41,233 nucleotides of DNA from JAEUMW01 sp039807745 (GCA_039807745.1 JBDHRV010000012.1:1-41233), one strand, 5' to 3'. Shown: positions 7,377-17,100, numbered from the stretch's first letter. Numbers and translations are program-made. Notes: generated from the letters alone by a model not told the origin.

Positions 7377-9197
7377 ATGTCCTTTCGCTTGAAGATGAAA
7401 CACATTCCGTTGGCGCTCGCGGCGCTGACGGTCCCCGGCATGGCATCGGCGAACGACGGGCTCGCCAAGCTGATTGCCAATCCTGACAACTGGGCGATGC
7501 AGGCAGGCAACTTCGCCAACACGCGTTACAGCACGCTAGCCCAGATCAACAAGAGCAACGTCAAGAACCTGCAGGCCGTGTGGTCCTTCTCCACGGGCGT
7601 CTTGCGGGGTCATGAAGGCGGCCCCCTGGTGATCGGCGACACGCTCTATATTCATTCGCCGTTCCCCAACAAGGTCTTCGCGCTCGATCTCGAGACGCTG
7701 AAGATCAAGTGGAAGTACGAACCCAAGCAGGACCCGAGCGTCATCGCCGTGATGTGCTGCGACACGGTGAACCGCGGTCTGGCCTACGGTGAAGGCAAGA
7801 TCTTCCTGCAGCAGGCCGACACCAACCTGGTCGCGCTCGACGCCAAGACCGGCAAGGAAATCTGGAAGGTCAAGAACGGCGATCCGAAATTGGGTCAAAC
7901 GAACACCCAGGCGCCGCACGTGTTCGCCGACAAGGTCGTCACCGGTATCTCCGGCGGCGAGTTCGGCGTGCAGGGGTTCATCGCTGCCTACAACATCAGC
8001 GACGGCAAGCTCGCCTGGAAAGCCTTCAGTGTCGGTCCGGACGATCAGATCAAGTTCGATCCCGACAAGACCATGACCTGGACCGATGGCAAGATGGCGC
8101 CGGTCGGCAAGGATTCTTCCGTCAAGACCTGGAAGGGCGATCAGTGGAAGATCGGCGGCGGCACGACCTGGGGCTGGTACAGCTATGATCCGGCGCTGAA
8201 GCTCATGTACTACGGCTCCGGCAACCCCAGCACCTGGAATCCGAGCCAGCGTCCCGGCGACAACAAGTGGTCGATGACCCTCTTCGCCCGCGACATCAAC
8301 ACCGGGGTGGCGAAGTGGGCCTACCAGATGACGCCGTTCGACGAGTGGGACTACGACGGCATCAACGAGGTGATCCTCACGGATCAGAACTTCAAGGGCA
8401 AGGAGCGCAAGCTGCTCACCCATTTCGACCGTAACGGCTTCGGCTATACGCTCGACCGGGTGACCGGTGAACTCCTCGTGGCCGAGAAGTTCGACCCGGT
8501 GGTGAACTGGGCCACCCACGTCGACATGAAGACCGGTCGTCCGCAGGTGGTAGCCAAGTACTCGACGGCGCAGAACGGTCCGGATGTCAACACCAAGGGC
8601 ATCTGCCCGGCGGCTCTGGGCACGAAGGATCAGCAACCCGCTGCGTACTCTCCGCGCACCAAGCTCTTCTACGTGCCCACGAACCACGTGTGCATGGACT
8701 ACGAGCCGTTCAAGGTCGAGTACACCGCTGGCCAGCCCTACGTCGGCGCCACCCTGTCGATGTTTCCCGCCCCCGGCTCGCACGGCGGCATGGGTAACTT
8801 CATCGCCTGGGACAACATCAACGGCAAGATCGTGAAGTCCAAGCCCGAGAGGTTCTCGGTGTGGAGCGGTGCGCTGGCGACCGCGGGTGACGTCGTCTTC
8901 TACGGCACGCTCGAAGGCTACATCAAGGCGGTCGACGTCAACGACATCACGAAGGAGCTGTGGAAGTTCAAGACTCCGTCGGGCATCATCGGCAACGTGA
9001 CGACCTGGGGTCACAACGGCAAGCAGTACATCGGCGTGCTCTCGGGCATCGGCGGCTGGGCCGGCATCGGCATGGCCGCGGGTCTCGAGAAGGACACGGA
9101 GGGTCTGGGCGCCGTCGGCGGATACAAAGAGCTCGCGCAGTGGACCGAGCTCGGTGGTACGCTGACGGTGTTTGCGCTGCCAGCCAGCAGCAAGTAA
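7377..9197 (+). CDS. xoxF: Lanthanide-dependent PQQ methanol dehydrogenase XoxF
   Basis: 606 residues with a signal peptide (about 1-26, cut after MASA). It is an eight-bladed PQQ propeller enzyme of the periplasm that oxidises methanol, and in many species formaldehyde, passing electrons to a cytochrome c. Visible active-site features are the adjacent-cysteine disulfide C127-C128 in VMCCDTVNRG, E195 in SGGEFG, N283 in GSGN, and WDYDG with D325 and D327. The second Asp (D327) is the hallmark that separates lanthanide enzymes from calcium MxaF, which has Ala there. Sequence style suggests the XoxF5 group, but this is not proven. The ATG at 7377 is chosen because it follows a strong ribosome binding site and opens the signal peptide; the frame is open further upstream. 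xoxG and xoxJ follow. Confidence 0.96.
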   Translation: MSFRLKMKHIPLALAALTVPGMASANDGLAKLIANPDNWAMQAGNFANTRYSTLAQINKSNVKNLQAVWSFSTGVLRGHEGGPLVIGDTLYIHSPFPNKVFALDLETLKIKWKYEPKQDPSVIAVMCCDTVNRGLAYGEGKIFLQQADTNLVALDAKTGKEIWKVKNGDPKLGQTNTQAPHVFADKVVTGISGGEFGVQGFIAAYNISDGKLAWKAFSVGPDDQIKFDPDKTMTWTDGKMAPVGKDSSVKTWKGDQWKIGGGTTWGWYSYDPALKLMYYGSGNPSTWNPSQRPGDNKWSMTLFARDINTGVAKWAYQMTPFDEWDYDGINEVILTDQNFKGKERKLLTHFDRNGFGYTLDRVTGELLVAEKFDPVVNWATHVDMKTGRPQVVAKYSTAQNGPDVNTKGICPAALGTKDQQPAAYSPRTKLFYVPTNHVCMDYEPFKVEYTAGQPYVGATLSMFPAPGSHGGMGNFIAWDNINGKIVKSKPERFSVWSGALATAGDVVFYGTLEGYIKAVDVNDITKELWKFKTPSGIIGNVTTWGHNGKQYIGVLSGIGGWAGIGMAAGLEKDTEGLGAVGGYKELAQWTELGGTLTVFALPASSK

Positions 9198-9238
9198 TCG
9201 CGTTCAGCCAGTTCCTGCAAACTGGCAAACACGTACGG

Positions 9239-9274
9239 CTGGCATCTCGACGCAAGTCGGGATGCCAGTTTTTT
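9239..9274 (+). terminator. Intrinsic terminator or attenuator after xoxF
   Basis: A 13-bp stem (9239-9251 with 9256-9268, one G-U pair) closes on a GCAA tetraloop and is followed by six T. GNRA loops are very stable. A smaller hairpin (GCCAGTT/AACTGGC, 9207-9226) lies just upstream. It sits between xoxF and xoxG, so it should end most xoxF transcripts and leave xoxGJ at a lower level, or served by another promoter. Confidence 0.88.
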
Positions 9275-9379
9275 GTCATCCCGCGCCGGGTGAGCGGGCG
9301 GGCGGCGAGCCGGCCGTACAGAGCTCGCGGGCTTTGGGAATCAACCCAAACGATGATCATGCGAACGAGGAAGGTAGGA

Positions 9380-9766
9380 ATGAAGCTCAGTGCAGTTTTG
9401 CTGTCTGCAGTCATCGCCGCAGTATCCGCCACGGTTGGCGCAGCGGATGCGCCGTACAAGGTTACGGACGGCAACAAGGTAGACGCGAACACCCGCAAGG
9501 GTTTCGAAACCTGGCGCGGCGCCGCGTGTGAGCGATGCCACGGGCCGAACCAGGAAGGCATGGTCGGACCCTCGCTGATCGAGTCGCTCAAGACCATGAG
9601 CAAGCAGGACTTCGCAAATGTCGTACTGAAGGGGCGGCCGGACAAAGGGATGCCCAACTTCGACGGCAGCAAGCAGGTGACAGACAACATCGACAACCTC
9701 TACGTTTATCTCAAGTGCCGCTCCGACGGCGCCTGCAAGACCGCCAAAGTGCAACTCGCCGAGTAA
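9380..9766 (+). CDS. xoxG: XoxG-like cytochrome c (electron acceptor of XoxF)
   Basis: 128 residues with a signal peptide (about 1-23). A single heme c site CERCH lies at 50-54, and the probable axial Met is M91 in KGMPNF. Two extra cysteines (C113, C119) could form a disulfide. Directly after xoxF, it is the expected periplasmic acceptor for electrons from the dehydrogenase. It is short for a cytochrome cL. ATG codons in the same frame at 9353 and 9359 are possible, but the start at 9380 has the better ribosome binding site (AGGAAGGTAGGA) and places the signal peptide at the very N-terminus. Confidence 0.87.
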   Translation: MKLSAVLLSAVIAAVSATVGAADAPYKVTDGNKVDANTRKGFETWRGAACERCHGPNQEGMVGPSLIESLKTMSKQDFANVVLKGRPDKGMPNFDGSKQVTDNIDNLYVYLKCRSDGACKTAKVQLAE

Positions 9767-9912
9767 TTGCACGGGTGCTCGTCTCCCGCGAACTTCGCTT
9801 CGGGGGGAATCGCGCCCGTTTGCCGCTGTACAGGCACAGGCGGCTGAACCTTGTTCGGGGACTCCCTGTCTCATGGGGCTCAACGAAGAGCGCACTTTTT
9901 CCCGAACTCAAA

Positions 9913-10839
9913 ATGAATGAACTTACGTACAAGCGCCTGCTGGCCGTGGTCGCGGCGTCGATGTGTTTTTCCGGTTTCCCCGCGCAGGGGGCGCTTGCCC
10001 AATCAGCACTTCCCGGCGAGAAAGACAAGGTGCTGCGGGTCTGCGCCGACCCCAACAATCTGCCGCTTTCGCACGAGAACCAGCAGGGGTTCGAAAACAA
10101 GATCGCGGAGCTCTTTGCGCGCGAGCTCGGCTGGAAGCTCGAATTCTTCTGGTTTCCGCAGCGCATGGGCTGGGTGCGCAATTCCCTGCGCGCTCAGGTG
10201 CCGCAAGAGAAGCGGTACAAGTGCGACCTCGTCATGGGCGTGTCCGAGGATTTCGATCAGGGGGCGCCGACCGTGCATTACTTCCGGTCCACTTACGCCA
10301 TGGCATTCCTCAAGGGTCGCGGCCTGGACAACATCAAGACGCCTGACGACCTGCTCAAGCTGCCGCCCGAGCAGCTTAAGAAACTGCGCTTCGGCGCCTT
10401 CGCCCAGACCCCCGCAGTCGACTGGCTGCTGCGTCACAACCTCATCGACCAGATGGTGCCTTATCAGCGCATGACCGGCGATCCGCAGCAATACCCCGGC
10501 GAGATCGTCGAGAAGGATCTGGTAGACGGCAAGATCGATGTCGCGTTCGCCTGGGGCCCGATCGCCGGCTATTTCGGCAAGAACGCCAAGAACGCGAACA
10601 TCGTCGTCGTGCCGTTCAAGCCGGACCCCGAGATCAAGTTCGACTATGCCATCGCAATGGGCGTGCGGCGCGGCGAGAAGGAGTGGCTGGAAACGGTCAA
10701 CAAGCTGATCGAGAAGAACCGCACCGAGATCGAACGCATTCTGCTGGAGTACGGAGTGCCCCTGATCGACGACAAGGGGCAGGTCATCACGAAGGCGGGC
10801 ACCGGCTATTACACCCCGCGTCAAGCTCCGTCCAAGTAG
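9913..10839 (+). CDS. xoxJ: XoxJ periplasmic binding protein
   Basis: 308 residues with a signal peptide ending about ALAQ (residue 30). The body is a type-2 periplasmic solute-binding fold: it opens with KVLRVCADPNNLPLSHENQ and contains LVDGKIDVAFAWGPIAGYF, both typical of the MxaJ/XoxJ family, also called quinoprotein dehydrogenase-associated binding proteins. The role is not settled; structural work on XoxJ led to the proposal that it helps activate XoxF. Two cysteines (in VCAD and YKCDLVMG) may pair. It is third in the xoxF-G-J order, 146 bp after xoxG; that gap contains no clear terminator. Confidence 0.9.
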   Translation: MNELTYKRLLAVVAASMCFSGFPAQGALAQSALPGEKDKVLRVCADPNNLPLSHENQQGFENKIAELFARELGWKLEFFWFPQRMGWVRNSLRAQVPQEKRYKCDLVMGVSEDFDQGAPTVHYFRSTYAMAFLKGRGLDNIKTPDDLLKLPPEQLKKLRFGAFAQTPAVDWLLRHNLIDQMVPYQRMTGDPQQYPGEIVEKDLVDGKIDVAFAWGPIAGYFGKNAKNANIVVVPFKPDPEIKFDYAIAMGVRRGEKEWLETVNKLIEKNRTEIERILLEYGVPLIDDKGQVITKAGTGYYTPRQAPSK

Positions 10840-10899
10840 CCCAACCGTCGACACGCGCGACCCGCGCAGGCGGTGCGTGCGGCAACAGGAGTAATCTTC

Positions 10900-11607
10900 G
10901 TGTCCTTTCGTGTCCCCGGCTTCGTGGCCGCGCTGCTGGTGCTGGCGCTTGCCCCGGCCATTGCCCAGAACGCGCCGCCGGCAGACCAGGCGCCGGCGGA
11001 GCAACCCATCTCCAAGGCCGAGACGCTGCTCTTCATGACGAATCACCTGCACGACACCAAGCTCCCGGCGCGCCTCGAGTACACGTTCCACAAGAGCGGA
11101 TCACTGGAGGATGCGTTCGACGACCGGGTCGATGTCGACGTGCAGGGCAAGGCCGACCACAAGATCGCGACGGCCAGGTTCCTTAGCGGACCGCGGGCGG
11201 TGGCTTATCCACCAGTCGAGAATGCCGAAGGCAACCCGGTGATACTCTGGTTCCTGGATCGCGACATCAAGGAAATGGAGCGCCTGACCGGTGGCAAGTC
11301 GCCCTATTTCCAGAAGCGCATCCGCCTCGCACTCGTGGACAAGGCAGAAGTGCGTCCGGTGACGTTTTCGTTCGGCGGCAAGGAAGTGAGCGGTACCGAG
11401 ATCAAGGTGTCGCCCTATCTCGATGACCCGAACAAGGCCAAGTTTGGCAAGGTGTCGACGGCCAAGTACTACGCCTTCACGCTCTCCGACCAGGTACCGG
11501 GCGGCGTCTATCAGATCCGTACCGTGCTGCCGGACGAGGCTGGCGGCGGAAAACCTCTCATCGACGAGACGCTGACCTTCGACAAGGTCGCGCCGCTCAA
11601 GAGTTGA
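10900..11607 (+). CDS. Uncharacterised exported protein of the xox cluster
   Basis: 235 residues from a GTG preceded by AGGAG at a good distance. A signal peptide is clear (VPGFVAALLVLALAPAIA, cut near residue 22). After a Pro/Ala/Gln linker the mature part is a soluble, mostly beta domain. It starts with KAETLLFMTNHLHDTKLPA and includes NPVILWFLDRDIKEMERLTG. There are no cysteines, no heme motif, no membrane helices and no obvious metal-binding loop. I do not recognise the family. It lies 60 bp after xoxJ and 4 bp before the thioredoxin gene, so it is probably co-transcribed and acts in the periplasm with XoxF, XoxG or XoxJ. That role is inferred from position only. Confidence 0.8.
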   Translation: MSFRVPGFVAALLVLALAPAIAQNAPPADQAPAEQPISKAETLLFMTNHLHDTKLPARLEYTFHKSGSLEDAFDDRVDVDVQGKADHKIATARFLSGPRAVAYPPVENAEGNPVILWFLDRDIKEMERLTGGKSPYFQKRIRLALVDKAEVRPVTFSFGGKEVSGTEIKVSPYLDDPNKAKFGKVSTAKYYAFTLSDQVPGGVYQIRTVLPDEAGGGKPLIDETLTFDKVAPLKS

Positions 11608-11611
11608 TCAC

Positions 11612-11980
11612 ATGGCTACCACCGAACTTACCGCGGAGAACTTCGATCAGGTCGTCACCGGCAACGACATGGTCGTGGTCGATTTCTGGGCGCCCTGGTG
11701 CGGGCCGTGCCGCTCGTTCGCGCCGGTGTTCGAGGCCGCGTCGGTCAAGCATCCGGAGGTCGTGTTCGCCAAGATCAACACGGACGCGGAGCAGGAGCTC
11801 GCCAGTCAGTTCGGCATCCGGTCGATCCCCACGCTCATGGTCTTCCGGCAGCAGGTGATCCTGTTCTCGGAGCCTGGCGCCATGTCCGGACGCGATCTCA
11901 ATGCCGTGCTCGAGCAGGCGAAGAACCTCGACATGGACGAAGTGCGACGCCAGATCGCCCAACAGTCACAGCAGCAGTAG
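11612..11980 (+). CDS. Thioredoxin
   Basis: 122 residues with no signal peptide, so cytoplasmic. It has the canonical WAPWCGPC active site near residues 27-34 and the cis-proline segment IRSIPTLMVF. Usual thioredoxins are about 105-110 residues; this one carries a short polar, Gln-rich tail (QIAQQSQQQ). It begins 4 bp after the preceding exported-protein gene and ends the xox unit, stopping 4 bp before the convergent LysR gene. A role in disulfide or redox upkeep linked to methanol oxidation is possible. The XoxF and XoxG disulfides are periplasmic, though, so a direct contact is unlikely without a transporter such as DsbD. Confidence 0.93.
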   Translation: MATTELTAENFDQVVTGNDMVVVDFWAPWCGPCRSFAPVFEAASVKHPEVVFAKINTDAEQELASQFGIRSIPTLMVFRQQVILFSEPGAMSGRDLNAVLEQAKNLDMDEVRRQIAQQSQQQ

Positions 11981-11984
11981 CCTT

Positions 11985-12923
11985 TCAGGCCACCGTCCCG
12001 GCGCCTTCTTCCGGACGCAGCGGCGCGAGCAGCGCGGTGCGCAGTTCGTCGTCTTCGAGGCGGGACAGAAACCACCGCAGGGCTCGTCCCGGATCCTTCG
12101 CGCGCCAGGCGAGGAAGAACGGAATCTCCGGTTTCGGCTCCTCGACTTCCCGCACCACGAGTCGTCCCGCGTCGAGGTCGGGGCCGATCAGATGAACCGG
12201 CAGAAAACCCACTCCCAGCCCCGCCACCTGCGCGTCGCGTTTGCCGCAGATGTCTGGCACGGTGAACACGTCCTGCCCGGAGAGCAGGCCGGAGGTTCGA
12301 GGCGGCAGGCTGCGCGAGCTGTCGGCAGCAGACACGGCGCGATAGTCGAGCAGCGAGGCGCTCCTGACCGGTTCAGGCAATTGCGCGAGTGGATGGTCGG
12401 GGCGCACCGCGAACACCCATTGCACGGTGCCGAGCGCGCGCGTCGCATAGCCGCCCCCGGCGGGTCCGTCGCCCGGGGCCCCGATGACGAAGTCCGCACG
12501 TTCCGCCGCCAGCGCATCCCAGCAACCGCCGTATACCTCCGACGAGAGCCTGAGGCGCGTGCCGCAGTCGACCGCGTAGAACTCGCGCACCAGAGGAAAG
12601 AGCCGGGTCAACGGGATGAGATCGCTCACCGCGATCCGCAGCTCGGTTTCCCAGCCGGTGGCCACACGCTTCACCCGCGCCTCCAGGGCGGTGGCGGCGC
12701 GCAGGAGATGGCGGCCTTCCCGCAGCAGCGCGCTGCCCGCCTCGGTGAGGATCGCGCGGTGACCACGGCGGTCGAAGAGCAGGAGATCGAGATCCTGCTC
12801 GAGCTTCTGGATCGTATACGTGATGGCCGACGGCACGCGGTGCAGCTCGTCGGCAGCGGCCGCGAAACTGCCCTTGCGGTCGATCGCGTCGAGGACCGCC
12901 AGAGCGTCGAGCGAGAGCTTCAT
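11985..12923 (-). CDS. LysR-family transcriptional regulator
   Basis: 312 residues from the ATG at 12923; a TTG two codons upstream is a weaker choice. The N-terminal winged helix-turn-helix (about 1-60) includes SFAAAADELHRVPSAITYTI and a later LLFDRRGHRAILTEAGSALL segment. The remaining residues form the substrate-binding co-inducer domain. It is divergent from the RND efflux genes, the usual arrangement for a LysR protein controlling its neighbour, and a T-N11-A site lies between them. The inducer is unknown. Its 3' end nearly abuts the thioredoxin gene. Confidence 0.93.
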   Translation of the reverse strand: MKLSLDALAVLDAIDRKGSFAAAADELHRVPSAITYTIQKLEQDLDLLLFDRRGHRAILTEAGSALLREGRHLLRAATALEARVKRVATGWETELRIAVSDLIPLTRLFPLVREFYAVDCGTRLRLSSEVYGGCWDALAAERADFVIGAPGDGPAGGGYATRALGTVQWVFAVRPDHPLAQLPEPVRSASLLDYRAVSAADSSRSLPPRTSGLLSGQDVFTVPDICGKRDAQVAGLGVGFLPVHLIGPDLDAGRLVVREVEEPKPEIPFFLAWRAKDPGRALRWFLSRLEDDELRTALLAPLRPEEGAGTVA

Positions 12924-12969
12924 GTTCAAGGTCTCTGAACAACTTTCCCGGAATTATTCGCTATCCCGG

Positions 12970-12982
12970 TTTGAGTCACAAA
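12970..12982. promoter_or_regulatory. LysR-type T-N11-A site (TTTGAGTCACAAA)
   Basis: TTTG and CAAA arms around AGTCA match the T-N11-A dyad typical of LysR operators. It lies in the 101-bp space between the divergent lysR gene and the efflux membrane fusion gene. An A+T-rich TAAAAT (12985-12990) just after it may be a -10. It is a candidate only. Confidence 0.4.
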
Positions 12983-13024
12983 CGTAAAATATTAAGTTTT
13001 TCTCAGATTTCGCCGATCTCTACC

Positions 13025-14104
13025 ATGCAGGAATCTTCAGCAGGCTTCGCCGCCCGCGCGCTCGTCGTCCTCGCCTTGCTGGTCCCCGGTTTCGCGCTGG
13101 CGCAGCCCACAGGAGGCAAGCCCCCGGGGGTACCGGTCAAGGCCGCTGCGGTCAGGGTCAGCACGCTCAGCACGGATGTGTCCGCGGTCGGCACGCTGAT
13201 CGCGAACGAGTCCGTGATGATCCGGCCCGAGATCGCCGGCCGCGTCGTCGCCATTCACTTCGACGAAGGGCAGGCGGTGCCGAAGGGGGCCAAGCTCGTT
13301 ACCCTTGATCAATCGGAATACAAGGCCATCCTTGCCCAGTCCGAGGCCGAGGCAAAGCTCGCGACGCGGCGCTACGAGCGCTCACAGGAACTGCGCAAGC
13401 AGAACTTCATCAGCCAGGAGGCAGTGGACGAAGCGCGCAGCAATCTCGATCGTTCCGCGGCGCGTCGGCAGGAGACGGAGGTCAAGCTCGCGAAGTCGGA
13501 ACTGCGTGCCCCGTTCGCAGGCATCGTCGGGCTGCGACTCGTCAGTCCGGGCGCATACGTGAAGGAGGGCGCCGACATCGCGCGCCTCGAGGACATCGAC
13601 TCGATCAAGCTGGACTTCCGCATTCCCGAGATGTTCGTGGGCGAGCTGCGGGCGGACCAGGAGGTCGCGGTGCGGGTCGATGCGTACCCCAACCAGGTGT
13701 TCAAAGGCCGCATCTACGCCCTCGAGCCCGGTGTGGACGAGAAAAGCCGCACGCTTCTCGTACGCGCGCGCATCCCGAACAAGGACCGCAAGCTCCGCCC
13801 GGGCATGTTCGCGCGGGTGGTGCTGACGCTGGGCACGCGCGATGCCGCCATCGTCGTGCCGGATCAGGCCATCGTGCCGCGCGGCGAGAGCGTATTCGTC
13901 TACCGCGTGGTCGATGGCAAGGCGTCGCTCACGCCCGTCACCACGGGCGCCCGCGCGCCCGGCGAGGTGGAGATCGTCAAGGGGCTCTCGCCCAAGGACG
14001 TGGTGGTCGTCGACGGCCAGCTCAAGCTGCAGGACGGCGCGCCCGTCACGATCATCGGCGAGCCACCCGTCCCATCCGCCGCCGCGCCGAAGAAGGAGGG
14101 CTAG
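13025..14104 (+). CDS. RND efflux periplasmic adaptor (membrane fusion protein)
   Basis: 359 residues with a signal peptide (about 1-27, AARALVVLALLVPGFALAQ). Domain order is that of HlyD/AcrA-type adaptors: a lipoyl half-motif with RPEIAGRVVAIHFDEGQAV, a coiled-coil hairpin of about 70 residues (EAEAKLATRRYERSQELRK onward), the second lipoyl half (LRAPFAGIVGLRLVSPGAYV), then a beta-barrel and a membrane-proximal domain. It links the inner-membrane pump to an outer-membrane channel, which is not encoded here. The upstream frame is open to a TTG at 12971, but the ATG at 13025 gives a proper signal peptide. The permease follows after 6 bp. Confidence 0.93.
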   Translation: MQESSAGFAARALVVLALLVPGFALAQPTGGKPPGVPVKAAAVRVSTLSTDVSAVGTLIANESVMIRPEIAGRVVAIHFDEGQAVPKGAKLVTLDQSEYKAILAQSEAEAKLATRRYERSQELRKQNFISQEAVDEARSNLDRSAARRQETEVKLAKSELRAPFAGIVGLRLVSPGAYVKEGADIARLEDIDSIKLDFRIPEMFVGELRADQEVAVRVDAYPNQVFKGRIYALEPGVDEKSRTLLVRARIPNKDRKLRPGMFARVVLTLGTRDAAIVVPDQAIVPRGESVFVYRVVDGKASLTPVTTGARAPGEVEIVKGLSPKDVVVVDGQLKLQDGAPVTIIGEPPVPSAAAPKKEG

Positions 14105-14110
14105 GCCGCC

Positions 14111-17100
14111 GTGTACATCTCCGAACTGTCGATCAAGCGGCCCGTGCTGGCGACGGTTATGAGCCTCGTCATCGTGCTGCTCGGCGTGATCGCGTTCCAG
14201 CGCCTGTCGGTGCGTGAGTATCCGAACATCGATGCCCCGGTCGTCTCCGTTCGCACCGTGTACAAGGGCGCGAGCGCGTCCGTCATGGAGAGTCAGGTCA
14301 CCCAGCCGCTCGAGGATTCGCTCTCCGGCATCGAGGGCGTGAAGACCATCAAGTCGATCTCGCGCGAAGAGGTGAGCCAGATCACGGTGGAGTTCGTGCG
14401 CGAGCGCGACTCCGACGCCGCGGCGAGCGACGTGCGCGACCGTGTGTCGCGGGTGCGCGGGCGGCTGCCCACCGACATCGACGAACCGGTGGTATCCAAG
14501 ATCGAGGCCGACGCGCAGGCCATCATGTGGCTCGCATTCCGGTCCGACCGCCACACGCCGCTCGAGATCACCGACTACGCCGATCGCTACATCGCCGATT
14601 CGATCAAGACGCTGCCGGGTGTCTCGTCCGTCATCATCGGCGGCGAGCGCAAGTACGCGATGCGGCTATGGCTCGACCGCGACCGGCTGGCGGCCTTCGC
14701 CCTTACCGCGCAGGACGTGGAGGCGGGCTTGAGGCGACAGAACGTCGAGATCCCTGCCGGGCGCATCGAGGGCGCCAAGCGCGAGTTCACGGTGCTGTCG
14801 GAAACGGATCTGCGAACGCCCGAGCAGTTCAACAACCTGATCGTCGCCGAGGCGAGCGGCTACCCGGTGCGGCTCAAGGATCTGGGCCGCGCCGAGCTCG
14901 GGTCGCTCGACGACCGCACCGAGGTGCGGGTGAACGGCGAGCTCGCGGTCGGCCTGGGCGTGGTGAAGCAGTCGACCGCCAACACGCTCGCCGTGGCCGA
15001 AGCGGTGAAGCGCCAGATCCCGCGCATCGAGGCCGGACTGCCCGAGGGCATGAAGCTCATCGTCGCGTTCGACAGCTCGGTGTTCATCGAGAAGTCGATC
15101 GAGGCCGTGTACCGCACCATGGTCGAGGCGCTGCTCCTGGTGGTGCTGGTGATCTTCCTCTTCCTGCGGTCGCTCCGCGCCACGCTGATCCCCTTCGTCA
15201 CCATACCGGTGTCGCTCATCGGTGCGTTCTTCTTCCTGTACGTGCTCGGGTTCTCCATCAACGTGCTGACGCTGCTCGGCATCGTGCTCGCGATCGGGCT
15301 CGTGGTGGATGATGCGATCGTCGTGCTGGAGAACATCTACCGCCACATCGAGGAAGGCGTGCCGCCGATCCGCGCGGCGGTGCAGGGCAGCCGCGAGATC
15401 GCATTCGCGGTGGTGGCGATGACGCTCACGCTCTCCGCGGTGTTCACGCCGCTCGCCTTCATGACGGGCAACACCGGCAAGCTCTTCACCGAGTTTGCGC
15501 TCACCGTCGCTGCGGCGGTCCTCGTGTCCGGGTTCGTGGCACTCACGCTCACGCCGATGATGTGCTCGAAGATGCTGCGGCACCAGGCGCATCACAGCGC
15601 GATCTACAACTGGAGCGAGCGTTTCTTCGTTGCGCTGAACGACGGCTATCGGTGGGCCATCACGCGCACGCTGCGCCATCGGTGGCTGGTGATCGCGATC
15701 TTCGTCGCCGTGGCGGCCGCGGCCGGATTGCTTTTTCAGTCGCTCAAATCGGAGCTCGCGCCGATCGAAGACCGCGGCTTCTTCATCGGCATCATGCTGG
15801 CGCCCGAAGGCGCGACGATGGAGTACACGCAGGAATATGCACGCCGCGTCGAGGAGATGTACCAGGAGGTGCCCGAGATCCGGAACTACTTCGTGGTGGT
15901 CGCGCCGGGCCTCGAGAAGCCGAATCCCGTGAACCTCGCGTTCTCCTTTGTCAGCCTGAAGCCGTGGGACGAACGTGCGCGCAAGCAGCAGGAGGTCACG
16001 GCGCAGTTGCGCGGCAAGATGTTCGCGACCCTGCCCGGCGTGCTCGCGTTTCCGGTCGATCCGCCTTCGCTCGGCCAGAGTTTCCGCAATCCGCCGGTGC
16101 AGTTCGTGGTGCAGGCCAACTCGTACGAGGAGCTCGATCAGCTCGTCAACAAGATGATGGCACGGGCACGTGCTTATCCAGGCCTCACCAACATCGACAG
16201 CGATCTCAAGCTCAACAAGCCGCAGCTCTCGGTGACCATCGACCGCGAGAAGGCGGCGGACGTCGGCGTCGAGGTCGAGACCATCGGCCGCACGCTCGAG
16301 ACCCTGCTCGGTGGCCGTCAGGTGACGCGCTTCAAGCGCGAGGGCAAGCAGTACGACGTTATCGTACGTCTGGAAGATGCGGCGCGGCGGCAGCCCACCG
16401 ATCTCACCTCGATCTACGTGCGCGGCAAGGACGGGCAACTGATCCAGCTCTCGAACCTGGTGCAGGTGAAGGAGACCGTGGCGCCGAAGGAGCTCAACCA
16501 CTTCAATCGGCTGCGGGCGGCGATCATCCAGGGCAACATCACGCCCGGCTATACCCTGGGTGAAGCGCTCGCGTTTCTCGAGCAGGCCGCGCGAGAAGAA
16601 TTACCGAAGACCGCGCAGACCGATTACGACGGCCAGTCGCGGGAGTTCCGGGAGTCCGGCGCGGCGCTCTACCTGACGTTCGTGCTCGCGCTGATCTTCA
16701 TCTACCTCGTACTGGCTGCGCAGTTCGAGAGCTTCGTCGGACCTTTCGTGATCATGCTCACCGTGCCGCTCGCCATGACCGGCGCGCTCGCCGCGCTCAA
16801 GCTCACGGGCGGGACACTCAACGTCTACAGCCAGATCGGACTCGTCATGCTGATCGGACTCATCACCAAGCACGGCATCCTGATCGTGGAGTTCGCGAAC
16901 CAGCTGCGCGACGGTGGGAAGGAGAAGTTCGACGCGGTGATCGAGGCGGCGACGCTGCGCCTGCGGCCGATCCTCATGACGACCGCGGCCATGGTGCTGG
17001 GCGCTGTCCCGCTCGCCATCGCCACCGGCGCCGGCGCCGAGTCCCGCCAGCCCATCGGCTGGGTGATCGTGGGCGGGCTCGTGTTCGGCACGCTGCTCAC

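Noticed and set aside
10900..11607. A lanmodulin-like lanthanide-binding protein in the xox cluster
   Set aside because: I looked for EF-hand loops (D-x-D-x-D-G pattern with Pro at position 2) and found none; DDRVDVDVQG does not fit.
14666..16501. A 611-codon open frame antisense to the RND permease
   Set aside because: The His/Glu/Arg-rich translation has no domain, no ribosome binding site and runs opposite to a gene with full family motifs; it is a product of high G+C codon use.
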